Positions 1-8,560 of a DNA stretch of 64,000 nucleotides are shown here, piece by piece; within the stretch, counting starts at the first letter, position 1; the number at the start of each line of letters is the position of its first letter. A program made the translations under genes and the position numbers. The stretch is taken from assembly GCF_016919245.1 (NCBI RefSeq), contig NZ_JAFEJA010000001.1, positions 4,789,501-4,853,500 on the forward strand, read 5' to 3'. The notes below the pieces were generated by a model. That model saw only the letters and a list, made by a program, of their open reading frames with translations. It was not told where the DNA came from and made no database searches. Source of the DNA: Streptomyces zhihengii (GTDB lineage Bacteria; Actinomycetota; Actinomycetes; Streptomycetales; Streptomycetaceae).

Positions 1-39
1 TTCTACCTGCCGGTCCAGTACCGGCTCCAGTCCACCTAG
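1..39 (+). CDS. C-terminal end of an upstream phage tail/head gene (partial)
   Basis: The first 36 bases read as an open frame of 12 codons ending in TAG at 37-39, with the last residues FYLPVQYRLQST. The stop overlaps the ribosome binding region of the next gene, as usual in phage structural operons. By position before the tail tube gene it could be a tail terminator or head-tail connector protein, but too little is visible to name it. Confidence 0.6.
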   Translation, partial: FYLPVQYRLQST

Positions 40-48
40 GAGTGCCCC

Positions 49-378
49 ATGGCCATCCTCACCGCGCAGGCCGTCAGCCTCGCCGGCATCAACCCCACCT
101 ACGCGAACGCCGCGTCCGGCGGCGACAAGGTCAGTCCGGGCGACCGGACGTTCCTCCACGTCAAGAACGGCGCGGGCGCCCCCGTCACGCTCACGCTGAC
201 CACCACGGCGGATGTCCGCGGCCAGGCCGTCGCCAACGTCACGGTGTCCGTTCCGGCCTCCGGTGAACGGATGATCGGGCCCCTGTCGCGCGACCTGTTC
301 GCCTCCCCGTCCGACGGCCTGGTGGCCATCGGCTACAGCTCGAACACCTCGGTCACCCTCGCCGCCCTGCGCATCTGA
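49..378 (+). CDS. small phage structural protein (head/tail)
   Basis: A 109-residue protein starting at the ATG behind an AGGAG-like sequence (ccacctaggagtgccccatg). It is rich in Ala, Thr, Val and Gly, has no cysteine and no membrane segment, and reads like a beta-rich virion protein (alternating V-T-L-T strands around residues 45-75). It lies between a partial structural gene and the tail tube gene and is followed by a hairpin terminator. I cannot assign a family; a decoration protein or small tail protein would fit the position. Confidence 0.6.
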   Translation: MAILTAQAVSLAGINPTYANAASGGDKVSPGDRTFLHVKNGAGAPVTLTLTTTADVRGQAVANVTVSVPASGERMIGPLSRDLFASPSDGLVAIGYSSNTSVTLAALRI

Positions 379-402
379 CCACCCGCCCGCTCACCCACCC
401 GC

Positions 403-423
403 CGCCCCTCCCGGGGCGTTTTT
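403..423 (+). terminator. hairpin terminator with T-tract
   Basis: CGCCCC and GGGGCG arms (403-408, 413-418) with a TCCC loop are followed by TTTTT. It lies between the small structural gene and the tail tube gene and may attenuate transcription so that gene dosages differ. Confidence 0.7.
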
Positions 424-445
424 CATGCCCCAAGGAGGGCCTCTC

Positions 446-925
446 ATGGATCTCATCAGCGACGGCAAGACCCGGGTCGCCTGGGCGAGCAGCCTCGCCA
501 ACCTGGCCGCTCCCAGCCTCGCCGAGCTCGGCGCCGCGCAGGAGCTGACCGACCGCATCACCCCCGACGGCCTCAAGATCGACCCGTCGACGGCGGACGT
601 CGACACCGGCAGCCTGGCGAGCAAGTTCGACACCAAGGAAGTCGGGCGCGTCGGGTACGAGACGGAGCTGACGTTCAAGCGCGGCACCACCACGCAGGAG
701 GACTGGCCGTACCAGAACCTCACCTACGGGGTGCACGGCGTGCTCATCGTGCGCCGTGGTGTCGACGTCGAGACGGCCTGGGCGGCCGGGCAGCAGGTCG
801 AGGCCTACCCGGTCGTCTGCGGCGAGCGCGCCAACGTGTCCCCCGCGGCCAACGAGGTCATGAGGTTCCTCAGCCCGATCAAGGTCTACGCGCCTCCGGC
901 GACCGACGCAGTGGTGGCTGCCTGA
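446..925 (+). CDS. phage major tail tube protein
   Basis: A 159-residue protein. The ATG at 446 is chosen over an in-frame ATG at 425 because a strong CAAGGAGGG lies 8-14 bases before it. Its size and its position just before the chaperone and tape measure genes fit the major tail subunit that polymerises into the siphovirus tail tube. The central part (residues 50-120) alternates charged and hydrophobic residues as in tube-forming beta proteins, and the tail ends in a loose Pro/Ala segment. Its stop overlaps the start of the next gene (TGATG), so translation is probably coupled. The family is assigned mainly from context. Confidence 0.75.
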   Translation: MDLISDGKTRVAWASSLANLAAPSLAELGAAQELTDRITPDGLKIDPSTADVDTGSLASKFDTKEVGRVGYETELTFKRGTTTQEDWPYQNLTYGVHGVLIVRRGVDVETAWAAGQQVEAYPVVCGERANVSPAANEVMRFLSPIKVYAPPATDAVVAA

Positions 926-1458
926 TGCCGAACATCGAGGAGATTCTCAAGCGCGCCAAGCCGCGGCAGAAGTCGGTCTGGATCTGCGTGGCCGGTGACC
1001 TCCTGTCGGAGGTCGACCGACTCGAGCGCGAGCTCCGCGAGGTGGGCGAGGGCTGGTCCCCGGACTCGCTCGCTTCCTGCGACCCGCGCGAGAAGATCGC
1101 CAAGCGGATCAAGACCGTGCGCGAGGCGATGAAGAAGGCGGAGGTCGAGTTCGTGTTCCGGTCGATCGGCGACCGGGCATGGTCCGATCTCGTGGCCGCC
1201 CACCCGCCGAAGAAGCAGGGGCCCGGCGGGCAGCAGCTCGCATGGGATCCGGACACGTTCCCCCGGGCCCTGGTGTCCGCCAGCGCGGTGGACCCGGTCA
1301 TGACCCCGGAGCAGCTCGACGAGCTGTTCGAGGTCCTCAACGAGGGCCAGCGCAGTGAGATGTTCGACTGCGCTTACGCGGTGAACACGGAGGCGACGAG
1401 CATCCCTTTCTCCGTGACCGCCTCCGGGATCCTCTCCTCCCTCACCGACGGGAAGTAG
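925..1458 (+). CDS. tail assembly chaperone, zero-frame product (gpG-like)
   Basis: A 177-residue, highly charged, helix-rich protein without cysteines between residues 30 and 150. It lies between the tail tube and tape measure genes, where siphoviruses encode the chaperone that coats the tape measure protein during tail assembly. The start overlaps the tail tube stop. Near its end the message contains the heptamer CCCTTTC (1404-1410) in the X XXY YYZ register for -1 slippage, and the -1 frame stays open to 1766. The protein should therefore be made both as this 177-residue form and as a roughly 280-residue frameshift fusion, as in lambda G/GT. Confidence 0.8.
   Translation: MPNIEEILKRAKPRQKSVWICVAGDLLSEVDRLERELREVGEGWSPDSLASCDPREKIAKRIKTVREAMKKAEVEFVFRSIGDRAWSDLVAAHPPKKQGPGGQQLAWDPDTFPRALVSASAVDPVMTPEQLDELFEVLNEGQRSEMFDCAYAVNTEATSIPFSVTASGILSSLTDGK
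1404..1410 (+). other. slippery heptamer C CCU UUC for -1 ribosomal frameshift
   Basis: Zero-frame codons here are ATC CCT TTC, so the heptamer is C CCT TTC, an X XXY YYZ slippery site in the correct phase. After a -1 slip the reading continues from 1410 as L-R-D-R-L-R-D-P and runs without a stop through the downstream zinc-ribbon ORF to 1766. Similar -1 shifts between two chaperone ORFs are well known in siphophages; the exact site is inferred. Confidence 0.7.
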
Positions 1459-1478
1459 AGACCGCCCGCGCCTGGGGA

Positions 1479-1766
1479 GTGCCCCGGTCGGTCTTCCTCG
1501 GCCGCGTGGTCGCCCCGGGCGAACCGCTGTGGACCGACGAGGACCGATCGTGGGCGCTCGCCCTGGCGGACGTCGAGCGGGACGTCTGCCCGGACTGTGG
1601 CCATCCCTGGTCCGAGGCGTCCGCCCCCGACTCCGAATGGGCGTACACGGCCGAGCTCCTGCGCTGCCACGCGTGCGCGGCCGGCGCACGGGCCGCGCAC
1701 GCCCACCAGGACAGCGGCGGCGACATGCGCGGCATCCACGTCTCCATCATCAAGAGAGAGAGCTGA
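1479..1766 (+). CDS. tail assembly chaperone, -1 frame extension (gpT-like) with zinc ribbon
   Basis: As a stand-alone ORF it would start at a GTG and encode 95 residues, but there is no good ribosome binding site. The frame is open upstream across the end of the preceding gene. It is better read as the C-terminal part of a frameshift fusion entered at 1410, giving about 118 extra residues (total about 280). The segment has an AWGVPRSVFLGR stretch, which I recall from actinophage chaperone extensions, and a CPDCGHPW...CHAC zinc-ribbon pattern. It ends 3 bases before the tape measure start. An independent small protein is the alternative. Confidence 0.65.
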   Translation: MPRSVFLGRVVAPGEPLWTDEDRSWALALADVERDVCPDCGHPWSEASAPDSEWAYTAELLRCHACAAGARAAHAHQDSGGDMRGIHVSIIKRES

Positions 1767-1769
1767 CCC

Positions 1770-4700
1770 ATGGCCGTCCGCACTGTGCGGGTGCTGCTGA
1801 CCGGCACCGTCACGCCGTACACCACCGCCATGCGGGCGGCCGCCCGGACAACCGCGACCACCGCGGCGTCGATCCAGACCAGCATGCGCGCTGCGTCCGC
1901 CCGGGCGACGGCGTCCATGACCACCATGGCCCGGGCCACGGCGGCGCAGGCCGCCCGCGCCACGGCCGCCGTGCGGGGCATGGCGGCCCGCGTGAGCGCG
2001 GACGTCACCCGCATGAGCGTGCGGACCTCGGCGGCCGTCCGGGCCGCCCTGGCGCCGATCCCCGCCCTGGCCGCCCGCATGGGGATCTCCTTGCGCGTCG
2101 CGGCCGCCATGGGATCCGCCGCGCTCACGACGATGGCCGTGCGCGGTGCGGCCGCGTTCACGACGATCCGCGCGGCGGCCCTGCGCGCGGCGACCACCGC
2201 GGTGACGCTCGGCGGCCGCTGGTCGACCGGCGCGGCGATCGCGTCCGCCGCCTGGGCGCGCGCCGCGGCGATGGTGTCCGCGTCGGCGGCGACCGCGCGC
2301 ACCGTCGGGGGCGCGGCCGCCGGTTGGCTGTCCTCACGGTGGGCTGCTGCGGGGACCGTGGCGTCGGGCGCCTGGGCGCGCGCGGGCTCGGTCATCACCG
2401 CGGCGATGACCGCGACCCGGGCCGGGGCCGGCGCGGCCGCGACGTGGATCGGCGGCCGGTGGACGGCCGCCGCGGCGGCCGCGTCCGGCGCGTGGGTCCG
2501 CACCAGCGCCGTCGTCACCGCGGCGACCACCGGCATGCGCACCGCGGCCGGGACGGCGGCCGGCTGGGTCGCCGCCCGCTGGGCGGCCGCCGCCACCGCC
2601 GTGGGCCGGTCCTTCGCCGCGATGCGGCTGGCCGGATACGCGGCCGGGGCCTCGATCATGGGGGTGGCCACCGGCGGCCGCCGCAGCCTTGAGGCCATGC
2701 GCGGCGCGTCGCTGGGCCTGGTCGCGGCGTTCGGCCTCGCCGCTTACGCGGCCGCGCGGTTCGAGAAGTCGATGTCGGAGGTGCGCGCGGTCACGGGCGG
2801 CTCGGCCGCCGACATGCGCAAGCTGGAGGCCGCGGCCTTGGAGGCGGGGCAGGCCACTATCTACAGCGCGACCGAGGCCGCCAAGGCGGAGGCGGAGTTG
2901 GCCCGCGCGGGCATCTCGACGGCGGACATCATCGGCGGCGCCCTGCGCGGCTCCCTCGACCTCGCCGCCTCCGGGCAACTGGAGCTCGGCGAGGCCGCGA
3001 TCATTTCCGCGCAGGCCATGAACGCGTTCAAGATGAGCGGGGTGGAGGTCGGGCACATCGCCGACGTCATCTCCGCGGGCGCCGGCAAGTCCGCGACGAA
3101 CGTGCACGACATGGGGATGGCGTTCCGTCAGGCGGCGCTCCTGTCCTCGCAGACGGGCCTGTCCCTCGAGGAGACCGTGGGCACCCTGTCGCTGTTCGCG
3201 CAGAACGCGCTCACCGGGTCGGACGCGGGCACGTCGCTCAAGGTGATGCTGCAGCGACTGGTGCCGCAGTCCAAAGAGGCCGCCAGCATGATGGACTCCA
3301 TCGGGCTGTCCGCGTACAACTCGCGCGGCGAGTTCGTTGGCCTGACCGCCCTCGCCGGGCAGATGCGCGAAAGCTTCTCCAGGCTCACCCCGGAGGCGAG
3401 GAACGCGGCGATGGCGACCATCTTCGGATCGGACGCCGTCCGCGCGGCCACGGTGCTGTACGAGGCGGGGGCCGGGGGCGTCACCGAGTGGACCCGCGCC
3501 GTCAACGACAGCGGTTATGCGACCCGCGTGGCGGCGACGATGACCGACAACCTGTCCGGCGACCTGGAGCGCCTCAAGGGCGCCCTGGAGACCGCGCTCA
3601 TCAGCTCCGGCTCCGCTGCTAACGCCGTCCTGCGGGACATGGCTCAGGCCCTCACCTCGGTCGTCAACTGGTACAACTCGCTGTCCCCGGCGATGCAGTC
3701 GAGCGTCACCGTGGCCGCCGGCCTGGTCGGTGTCCTCGGCCTCATCGGCGCCGGTCTGCTGCTGATGCTGCCGCGCATCATGCTGGTCCGCCGGGAGCTC
3801 GTCGCGCTCGGCATGACCGCCGCCCGCACCCGCACCATGATGATGGGCCTGGGCAAGGTCGGCCTCATCGTGGCCGGGATGGCGCTGGTCGGCGAGGGCG
3901 TCCAGTACCTCACCCGCCGGTTCGGCGAGGCGCCGGCCTCCGTCGCGAAGATGACCCAGTCCATGGTCGACTTCGCACAGAAGGGCCGTGCGGTCGGCGA
4001 GATGAGCCGCGTGTTCGGCGAGAACATGGACGGGCTCGGCGAGGCCGTCCAGCGCATCGCCCACCCCACGGGCATGGAGCGGTTCAACAACGCCATGGAC
4101 GAAATCTTCACGCTCGGCATGGCGGACCCCATCAAACTCGCCGAGGCGCGCGAGCAGATCAAAGCCATCGACGAGGGCCTGGCCGCCCTCGTCGCGAGCG
4201 GGGCCACCGAGGCCGCTGCGACGAATTTCCGCGCGTTCGCGGCCGAGGCGGAGAAGGGCGGGACGTCCACCGAGAAGTTCCGCACGCTGCTGCCCGGCTA
4301 CACGGACGCGCTCGCCACGGCGGACACGCAGAGCAAGCTCGCCGCGGACGGGCAGGGGGAGCTCGCCGACGCCACCAGCATGGCCGCGGACGAGATGCAG
4401 GACACCCGCACCGAGGCCGAGAGGCTGGCCGACGCCCTCAACACCCTCAACGGGGTGTCGATCAGCGCCGCCCAGTCGGAGATCGGATTCCGCGGTTCGC
4501 TCGCCGACCTCACCGCCACGGTGAAGGAGAACGGTCAGTCGATGGACATCACGTCCGAGGCCGGCCGCAAGGTCAAGGGCGCGTTCCTCGACGCCGCCGA
4601 TGCGGCGATGGAGCACGCCCAGGCCGTCGCCGAGCAGCAGGGGTCCGTCGAGGCCGGTAACACGGCGCTGGAGAAGGACATCCGGCTGCTGCGCGAGACG

Positions 4701-6671
4701 ATGAAGGCCGCAGGGTTCGGCAAGGAGGCCATCGACCAGCTCACCGCCTCGTACCTGCAGGTCCCCGACACGGTGTCCACCCGCATGGACACCAACGTGA
4801 AGACCGCCGTGGGCGAGCTGGAGGGTCTGCAGCAGAAGATCAAGAACACCAAGGGCAAGAGCGTCACGCTCAACGCCCTGACGGCGACGGCCGAGAAGAA
4901 CCTGAAGGACCTCGGGTTCAAGGTCACCCACATGAAGGACGGCAAGGTCAAGGTGGACCTGCCGACCGGCGGGACCCGGGCCGCGATCACGTCGATCCAG
5001 CGGTGGCTCGACGCGATCCGCTCCAAGACCGTCACGGTGACGACGAGACACGTGGTGGTCGGCAGCGGCGCGGGCGCCCGCCAGACCGGCTCGCACGGCA
5101 CCTCCCTGCGCGAGGCGGACGGCGGGCTGGTCGAGTTCTACGCCGGGGGCGGTGTGCGGCGGGAGAACCACATCGCGCAGATCGCCCGCGGCGGGACCTG
5201 GCGCGTGTGGGCGGAGGACGAGACGCAGGGCGAGAGCTACATCCCTCATGCCCGAAGCAAGTGGCCGCGCTCCCGTCTCATCGCCGAGGAGACCGTTCGC
5301 CGCCTCGGCGGGAAGGGCGTCGCCTGGAACGCCAACGGCAGCGTGTCCGGGGGCCTCACGGGCTTCACATACACCCCGACCGGGGCCAGTGTCCTCGGCG
5401 GCCCCGGCGACGCGATGGAGCGCTACAACAAGGCGTTCGAGGCCTTGCAGAAGGCGTGGGCCGACCTCAACTCGGCGATCACGGAGGCGAAGAAGAAGGC
5501 CGACGCACTCCGCGAGGCGGAGAAGAACCTCGCGAAGGTCCGCAAGGACGGCGGCACCCGCAAGCAGATCGAGGCCGCCCGGGAGAAGGTCGAGGACGCC
5601 CGGGCCGCGAAGCGGAAGGCGGACGCGCGCGTGCGCCAGGAGCGCGCCGACGTCGCCGCGGCGCAGAAGGCCACCGGCGCCGGCCGGGCCAGCCGGGCCA
5701 CCGGCCCGGTCAACCTCGCCGCGTACCAGAAGCAGCTCGGTGACTCGCTCGCCGCGACGGAGAAGTGGCGCAAGAACTTGACCGTCATCGGCGCGCGGGG
5801 AGGTGACGAGGTCCGGCAGATGCTCGAACAGATGGGAGAGGCCGGGTACGGCCTCGTCCAGTCCCTCGCCGGCGCCTCGGACGCCCAGTTCAAGGACATC
5901 GTCGCCAAGCTGAAGAAGACCGGCGACATGGCCAAGGCGACCCTGGCGGATTTCACCCAGCAGCTCACCGGGGTGAACAAGCAGCAGGGGCAGTTCTCGG
6001 CGGACCTGCAGCAGCTCGCCGCCATGGGCTACGGCGACCTCGCCATGGCCCTGGCGGCGCAGGGCGACGCCACCGCGATGCAGCTCGCCCGTGGCGCGGT
6101 GACCGGCGGCGCGCGGGAGCGGGACGCGGCCAACAAGGCCGTCCAGAACAACCGGGCGACGCTCACCGGGGAGGACCTGGCCGCGTCGCTGGTGCTGCTG
6201 TCCACGCTGCGCGGCGGGCCCGGGCGCGGCTACGCCGAGCTCGTCGCCGCAGGCCTCGACCCGGGCACCATCCGGGCCCTGGTGCCGAGGATGCTCGGCC
6301 AGATTCAGGCCCTGCCGGAGGAGAACAAGGCGCACTTCCTGCGGCAGTGGACGCAGCAGGGTGGTGGGGTGGCGATGGCCCGGGGCGGGATCCTCACCCG
6401 GCCCACCGCCGTCCTGGCCGCGGAGGCCGGCGACGTCGAGTCGTGGATTCCCGTCAACGGCAGCCCGCGATCGCGGGGGCTGCTGTCCGCCACCGCACAG
6501 CTCATGGGCTACAGCCTCACCCCGGCGGCCCGCTACGGGGCCGCCCGGGGCGGCGGCGCGACCAGCGTCCGCGAGGGTGACCGGCACTACTCGGTCACCC
6601 TCAACGGCGCCCGCCAGACCAGTGCGGAGCAGGCGCGCGACGTCGTGCGCCACATGGAACTGCTCACCTGA
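1770..6671 (+). CDS. phage tail tape measure protein
   Basis: A 1,633-residue protein that sets tail length and is ejected with the DNA. Residues 1-310 are almost entirely Ala/Thr/Arg/Val and include three 40-residue tandem repeats. Residues about 320-600 look like a TP901-type tape measure core (ARFEKSMSEVRAVTGGSAAD, then GTSLKVMLQRL). Residues about 640-720 hold hydrophobic segments; a charged coiled coil covers about 1215-1310; the C-terminus has a GGIL..PT...EAG..ESWIP motif. By the usual 0.15 nm per residue the tail would be about 245 nm, if the repeat-rich N-terminus counts. It follows the chaperone by 3 bases. Confidence 0.93.
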   Translation: MAVRTVRVLLTGTVTPYTTAMRAAARTTATTAASIQTSMRAASARATASMTTMARATAAQAARATAAVRGMAARVSADVTRMSVRTSAAVRAALAPIPALAARMGISLRVAAAMGSAALTTMAVRGAAAFTTIRAAALRAATTAVTLGGRWSTGAAIASAAWARAAAMVSASAATARTVGGAAAGWLSSRWAAAGTVASGAWARAGSVITAAMTATRAGAGAAATWIGGRWTAAAAAASGAWVRTSAVVTAATTGMRTAAGTAAGWVAARWAAAATAVGRSFAAMRLAGYAAGASIMGVATGGRRSLEAMRGASLGLVAAFGLAAYAAARFEKSMSEVRAVTGGSAADMRKLEAAALEAGQATIYSATEAAKAEAELARAGISTADIIGGALRGSLDLAASGQLELGEAAIISAQAMNAFKMSGVEVGHIADVISAGAGKSATNVHDMGMAFRQAALLSSQTGLSLEETVGTLSLFAQNALTGSDAGTSLKVMLQRLVPQSKEAASMMDSIGLSAYNSRGEFVGLTALAGQMRESFSRLTPEARNAAMATIFGSDAVRAATVLYEAGAGGVTEWTRAVNDSGYATRVAATMTDNLSGDLERLKGALETALISSGSAANAVLRDMAQALTSVVNWYNSLSPAMQSSVTVAAGLVGVLGLIGAGLLLMLPRIMLVRRELVALGMTAARTRTMMMGLGKVGLIVAGMALVGEGVQYLTRRFGEAPASVAKMTQSMVDFAQKGRAVGEMSRVFGENMDGLGEAVQRIAHPTGMERFNNAMDEIFTLGMADPIKLAEAREQIKAIDEGLAALVASGATEAAATNFRAFAAEAEKGGTSTEKFRTLLPGYTDALATADTQSKLAADGQGELADATSMAADEMQDTRTEAERLADALNTLNGVSISAAQSEIGFRGSLADLTATVKENGQSMDITSEAGRKVKGAFLDAADAAMEHAQAVAEQQGSVEAGNTALEKDIRLLRETMKAAGFGKEAIDQLTASYLQVPDTVSTRMDTNVKTAVGELEGLQQKIKNTKGKSVTLNALTATAEKNLKDLGFKVTHMKDGKVKVDLPTGGTRAAITSIQRWLDAIRSKTVTVTTRHVVVGSGAGARQTGSHGTSLREADGGLVEFYAGGGVRRENHIAQIARGGTWRVWAEDETQGESYIPHARSKWPRSRLIAEETVRRLGGKGVAWNANGSVSGGLTGFTYTPTGASVLGGPGDAMERYNKAFEALQKAWADLNSAITEAKKKADALREAEKNLAKVRKDGGTRKQIEAAREKVEDARAAKRKADARVRQERADVAAAQKATGAGRASRATGPVNLAAYQKQLGDSLAATEKWRKNLTVIGARGGDEVRQMLEQMGEAGYGLVQSLAGASDAQFKDIVAKLKKTGDMAKATLADFTQQLTGVNKQQGQFSADLQQLAAMGYGDLAMALAAQGDATAMQLARGAVTGGARERDAANKAVQNNRATLTGEDLAASLVLLSTLRGGPGRGYAELVAAGLDPGTIRALVPRMLGQIQALPEENKAHFLRQWTQQGGGVAMARGGILTRPTAVLAAEAGDVESWIPVNGSPRSRGLLSATAQLMGYSLTPAARYGAARGGGATSVREGDRHYSVTLNGARQTSAEQARDVVRHMELLT
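2214..2573 (+). repeat. three 120-base tandem repeats inside the tape measure gene
   Basis: Residues 149-268 of the tape measure protein form three 40-residue units with the pattern (G/S)RW...A..A..AW.R...V....T..R...G.AA.W, followed by a partial fourth unit starting ARWAAAATAV. Each unit carries tryptophans at fixed positions (about 3, 14 and 38). The DNA has diverged while the aromatic spacing is kept. Confidence 0.85.
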
Positions 6672-6690
6672 AAGAAGGGAGGTGCGCCGG

Positions 6691-7551
6691 ATGTATCAGC
6701 CGGGGACGGACCTGGGCGGGATGCGGGCGGACCTGGGCGAGCTCCCGCTCGGCGCGGTCGACGCGAACGGGGTGGCCTGGTTCCTGCAGGGGATGCAGGG
6801 CTGGGACTCGCCGGAGCTCCGCGCCGAGCTGCAGCAGCGCGAGGGCGATCACGGGGCCTGGCACACGCCCGGCTACCTCGCCGAGCGGCCCGTCACGCTC
6901 ACCGGGACGATCGTCGCCCCGGACCGCACGGCGCTCGAGGACGCCATGGACCGGGCCCGGGCGGCGGCCGGCCTCGACGACGTCCTCCTGGTCGTGCGCG
7001 AGCACATCCCCCGCCAGGCCGTCGTGCGCCGCAGCGGCCGCCCGGTCATGGAGTACACCACCGACCGGATCGCGACCTACAGCCTGATGGTCACGGCCGC
7101 CGACCCGCGCCGGTACGCGACCGAGGAGCAGTCCGACAGCACACCGCTGGCGTCGTCGACCGGCGGGCTGACGCTGCCGGCGTCGCCGCCGCTGACGCTG
7201 GCGGCGACGACCGTGTCCGGCGAGGTCGCCGCCTACAACGCCGGCGACATGGCCACCCGGCCGGTGCTGCGGATCGACGGGCCGGTGGCCGCCCCGCGGA
7301 TCTACGCCCAGTACGAGAACGCCGCGGTGCGCGCGCTGCTGTACGCGGAGACGCTCGGCGCCGGGGACAGCCTCGTCATCGACGTCGACGCCAAGTCCGT
7401 GATCCTCAACGGCACCGCAAGCAGGCGCCGGTTCCTGACCGCGCAGTGGCCAGAGATCCCGGCCAAGCAGACCGTGCGCTTCCAGTTCACCGCCGACGTG
7501 TACGCGCCCGGCGCACTGCTCACCGTCACCTGGCGGTCGGCATGGATGTAA
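6691..7551 (+). CDS. distal tail protein (Dit-like)
   Basis: A 286-residue protein directly after the tape measure gene, the standard place for the hub protein that joins tail tube and tip. The ATG at 6691 follows GAAGGGAGG at good spacing. The first half has a typical Dit-like run (LPLGAVDANGVAWFLQGMQGW, then a strand-rich block ending in ATYSLMVTAADPRRY); the second half is a beta-rich domain resembling a galectin-type module (about residues 150-286). I rely on gene order plus these features rather than a firm family match. Confidence 0.75.
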   Translation: MYQPGTDLGGMRADLGELPLGAVDANGVAWFLQGMQGWDSPELRAELQQREGDHGAWHTPGYLAERPVTLTGTIVAPDRTALEDAMDRARAAAGLDDVLLVVREHIPRQAVVRRSGRPVMEYTTDRIATYSLMVTAADPRRYATEEQSDSTPLASSTGGLTLPASPPLTLAATTVSGEVAAYNAGDMATRPVLRIDGPVAAPRIYAQYENAAVRALLYAETLGAGDSLVIDVDAKSVILNGTASRRRFLTAQWPEIPAKQTVRFQFTADVYAPGALLTVTWRSAWM

Positions 7552-7576
7552 CCCCCCGATGTGAGAGGAGCCGTTG

Positions 7577-8560
7577 ATGCCCACGGACCCGACGTGGCAG
7601 AACACGGTGGCGTACGACGGCGCGGAGCTCCGCCGGGCGGACTCCATGCTGCTGATGGGCAACGCCGCGGCGGGCGGCGGCCGCAGCGGCGTGCGGCCCG
7701 GCGACCCGGGCCTGACCGTGTCGCTCGCCGGATCGACCATCAACGTGTCCGCCGGCGTCGCCGCGATCGCGTGGCCCGGGCAAGGCGTCTACCGCGTCGC
7801 CCTGCCGGCGTCGGTGTCGCCCGGTTCGGTCGCGGCCGCGCACGCCACCCTGCCCCGGATCGACCTCGTGTATCTGCGCGTGTGGGACACCGACGTCGAC
7901 GCCTCCGGCCTGCGGCAGGCCGATCCCGTGTACCTGGCGGGGACCGCCTCGTCGACGCCGGCGGCGCCGACCCCCGCCGGAACGGTCGTCTACATGCCGC
8001 TCGCCACGATCAGCGTGCCCGCGTCCGGCGGCGGCTCCCCGGCCGTGTCCACGGCGGTGCGGCCGCTCACGGTGGCGCCGGGCGGCATCCTGCCCGGGCA
8101 GGCGTCCACACCGGCGTCCCCGTACACGGGGCAGGCCTGGCACGACGGCACCGACCTCAAGGTCTGGAACGGCTCCTCGGTCGACACGTACGCGAAGGTC
8201 CGCAACACCCCGTACACGGCCCTCAGCGTCGCCTCGGGCTTCACCACGCCGTTCGGTTCCCTGTCCCCGCTCGGCGCCCGCCTGGTCGTCGACGACGGCG
8301 TGACCATGGTCAAGCTCCGCGGCTCCGTCGGCTGCACCTCCGACGTGACCACCGCCCAGGTGTTCGCGACGTTCCCCGCCCAGTTCCGCCCGCCGGCCAC
8401 CCAGCTCCGCACCATCACCGTGGCCCGGAACTACAACGCCAGCACCATGGGCAGCACCCGCGTGGAGATCGCCGCTAACGGCACCGCGACCGTCTACGGC
8501 TCGGTGGCCCCCGGGCAGACGACGTGGTTCTGCTTCGACGGGTGCGAATATGACATCTGA
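7577..8560 (+). CDS. tail fibre / tip protein
   Basis: A 327-residue protein. The ATG at 7577 is preferred over a TTG at 7574 because of the GAGAGGAG sequence at 7563-7570. The N-terminal half (NTVAYDGAELRRADSMLLMG) resembles tail-tip attachment domains of actinophages; residues about 175-205 hold a short carbohydrate-module-like segment (YTGQAWHDGTDLKVWNGSS), and the C-terminal third is beta-rich, as in receptor-binding tips. Its end overlaps the next gene by 11 bases. Role in host binding is inferred. Confidence 0.6.
   Translation: MPTDPTWQNTVAYDGAELRRADSMLLMGNAAAGGGRSGVRPGDPGLTVSLAGSTINVSAGVAAIAWPGQGVYRVALPASVSPGSVAAAHATLPRIDLVYLRVWDTDVDASGLRQADPVYLAGTASSTPAAPTPAGTVVYMPLATISVPASGGGSPAVSTAVRPLTVAPGGILPGQASTPASPYTGQAWHDGTDLKVWNGSSVDTYAKVRNTPYTALSVASGFTTPFGSLSPLGARLVVDDGVTMVKLRGSVGCTSDVTTAQVFATFPAQFRPPATQLRTITVARNYNASTMGSTRVEIAANGTATVYGSVAPGQTTWFCFDGCEYDI

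Noticed and set aside
2334..6653. 1,439-codon open frame on the - strand opposite the tape measure gene
   Set aside because: High GC keeps the reverse frame open; composition is Arg/Gly/His-rich nonsense with no domains.
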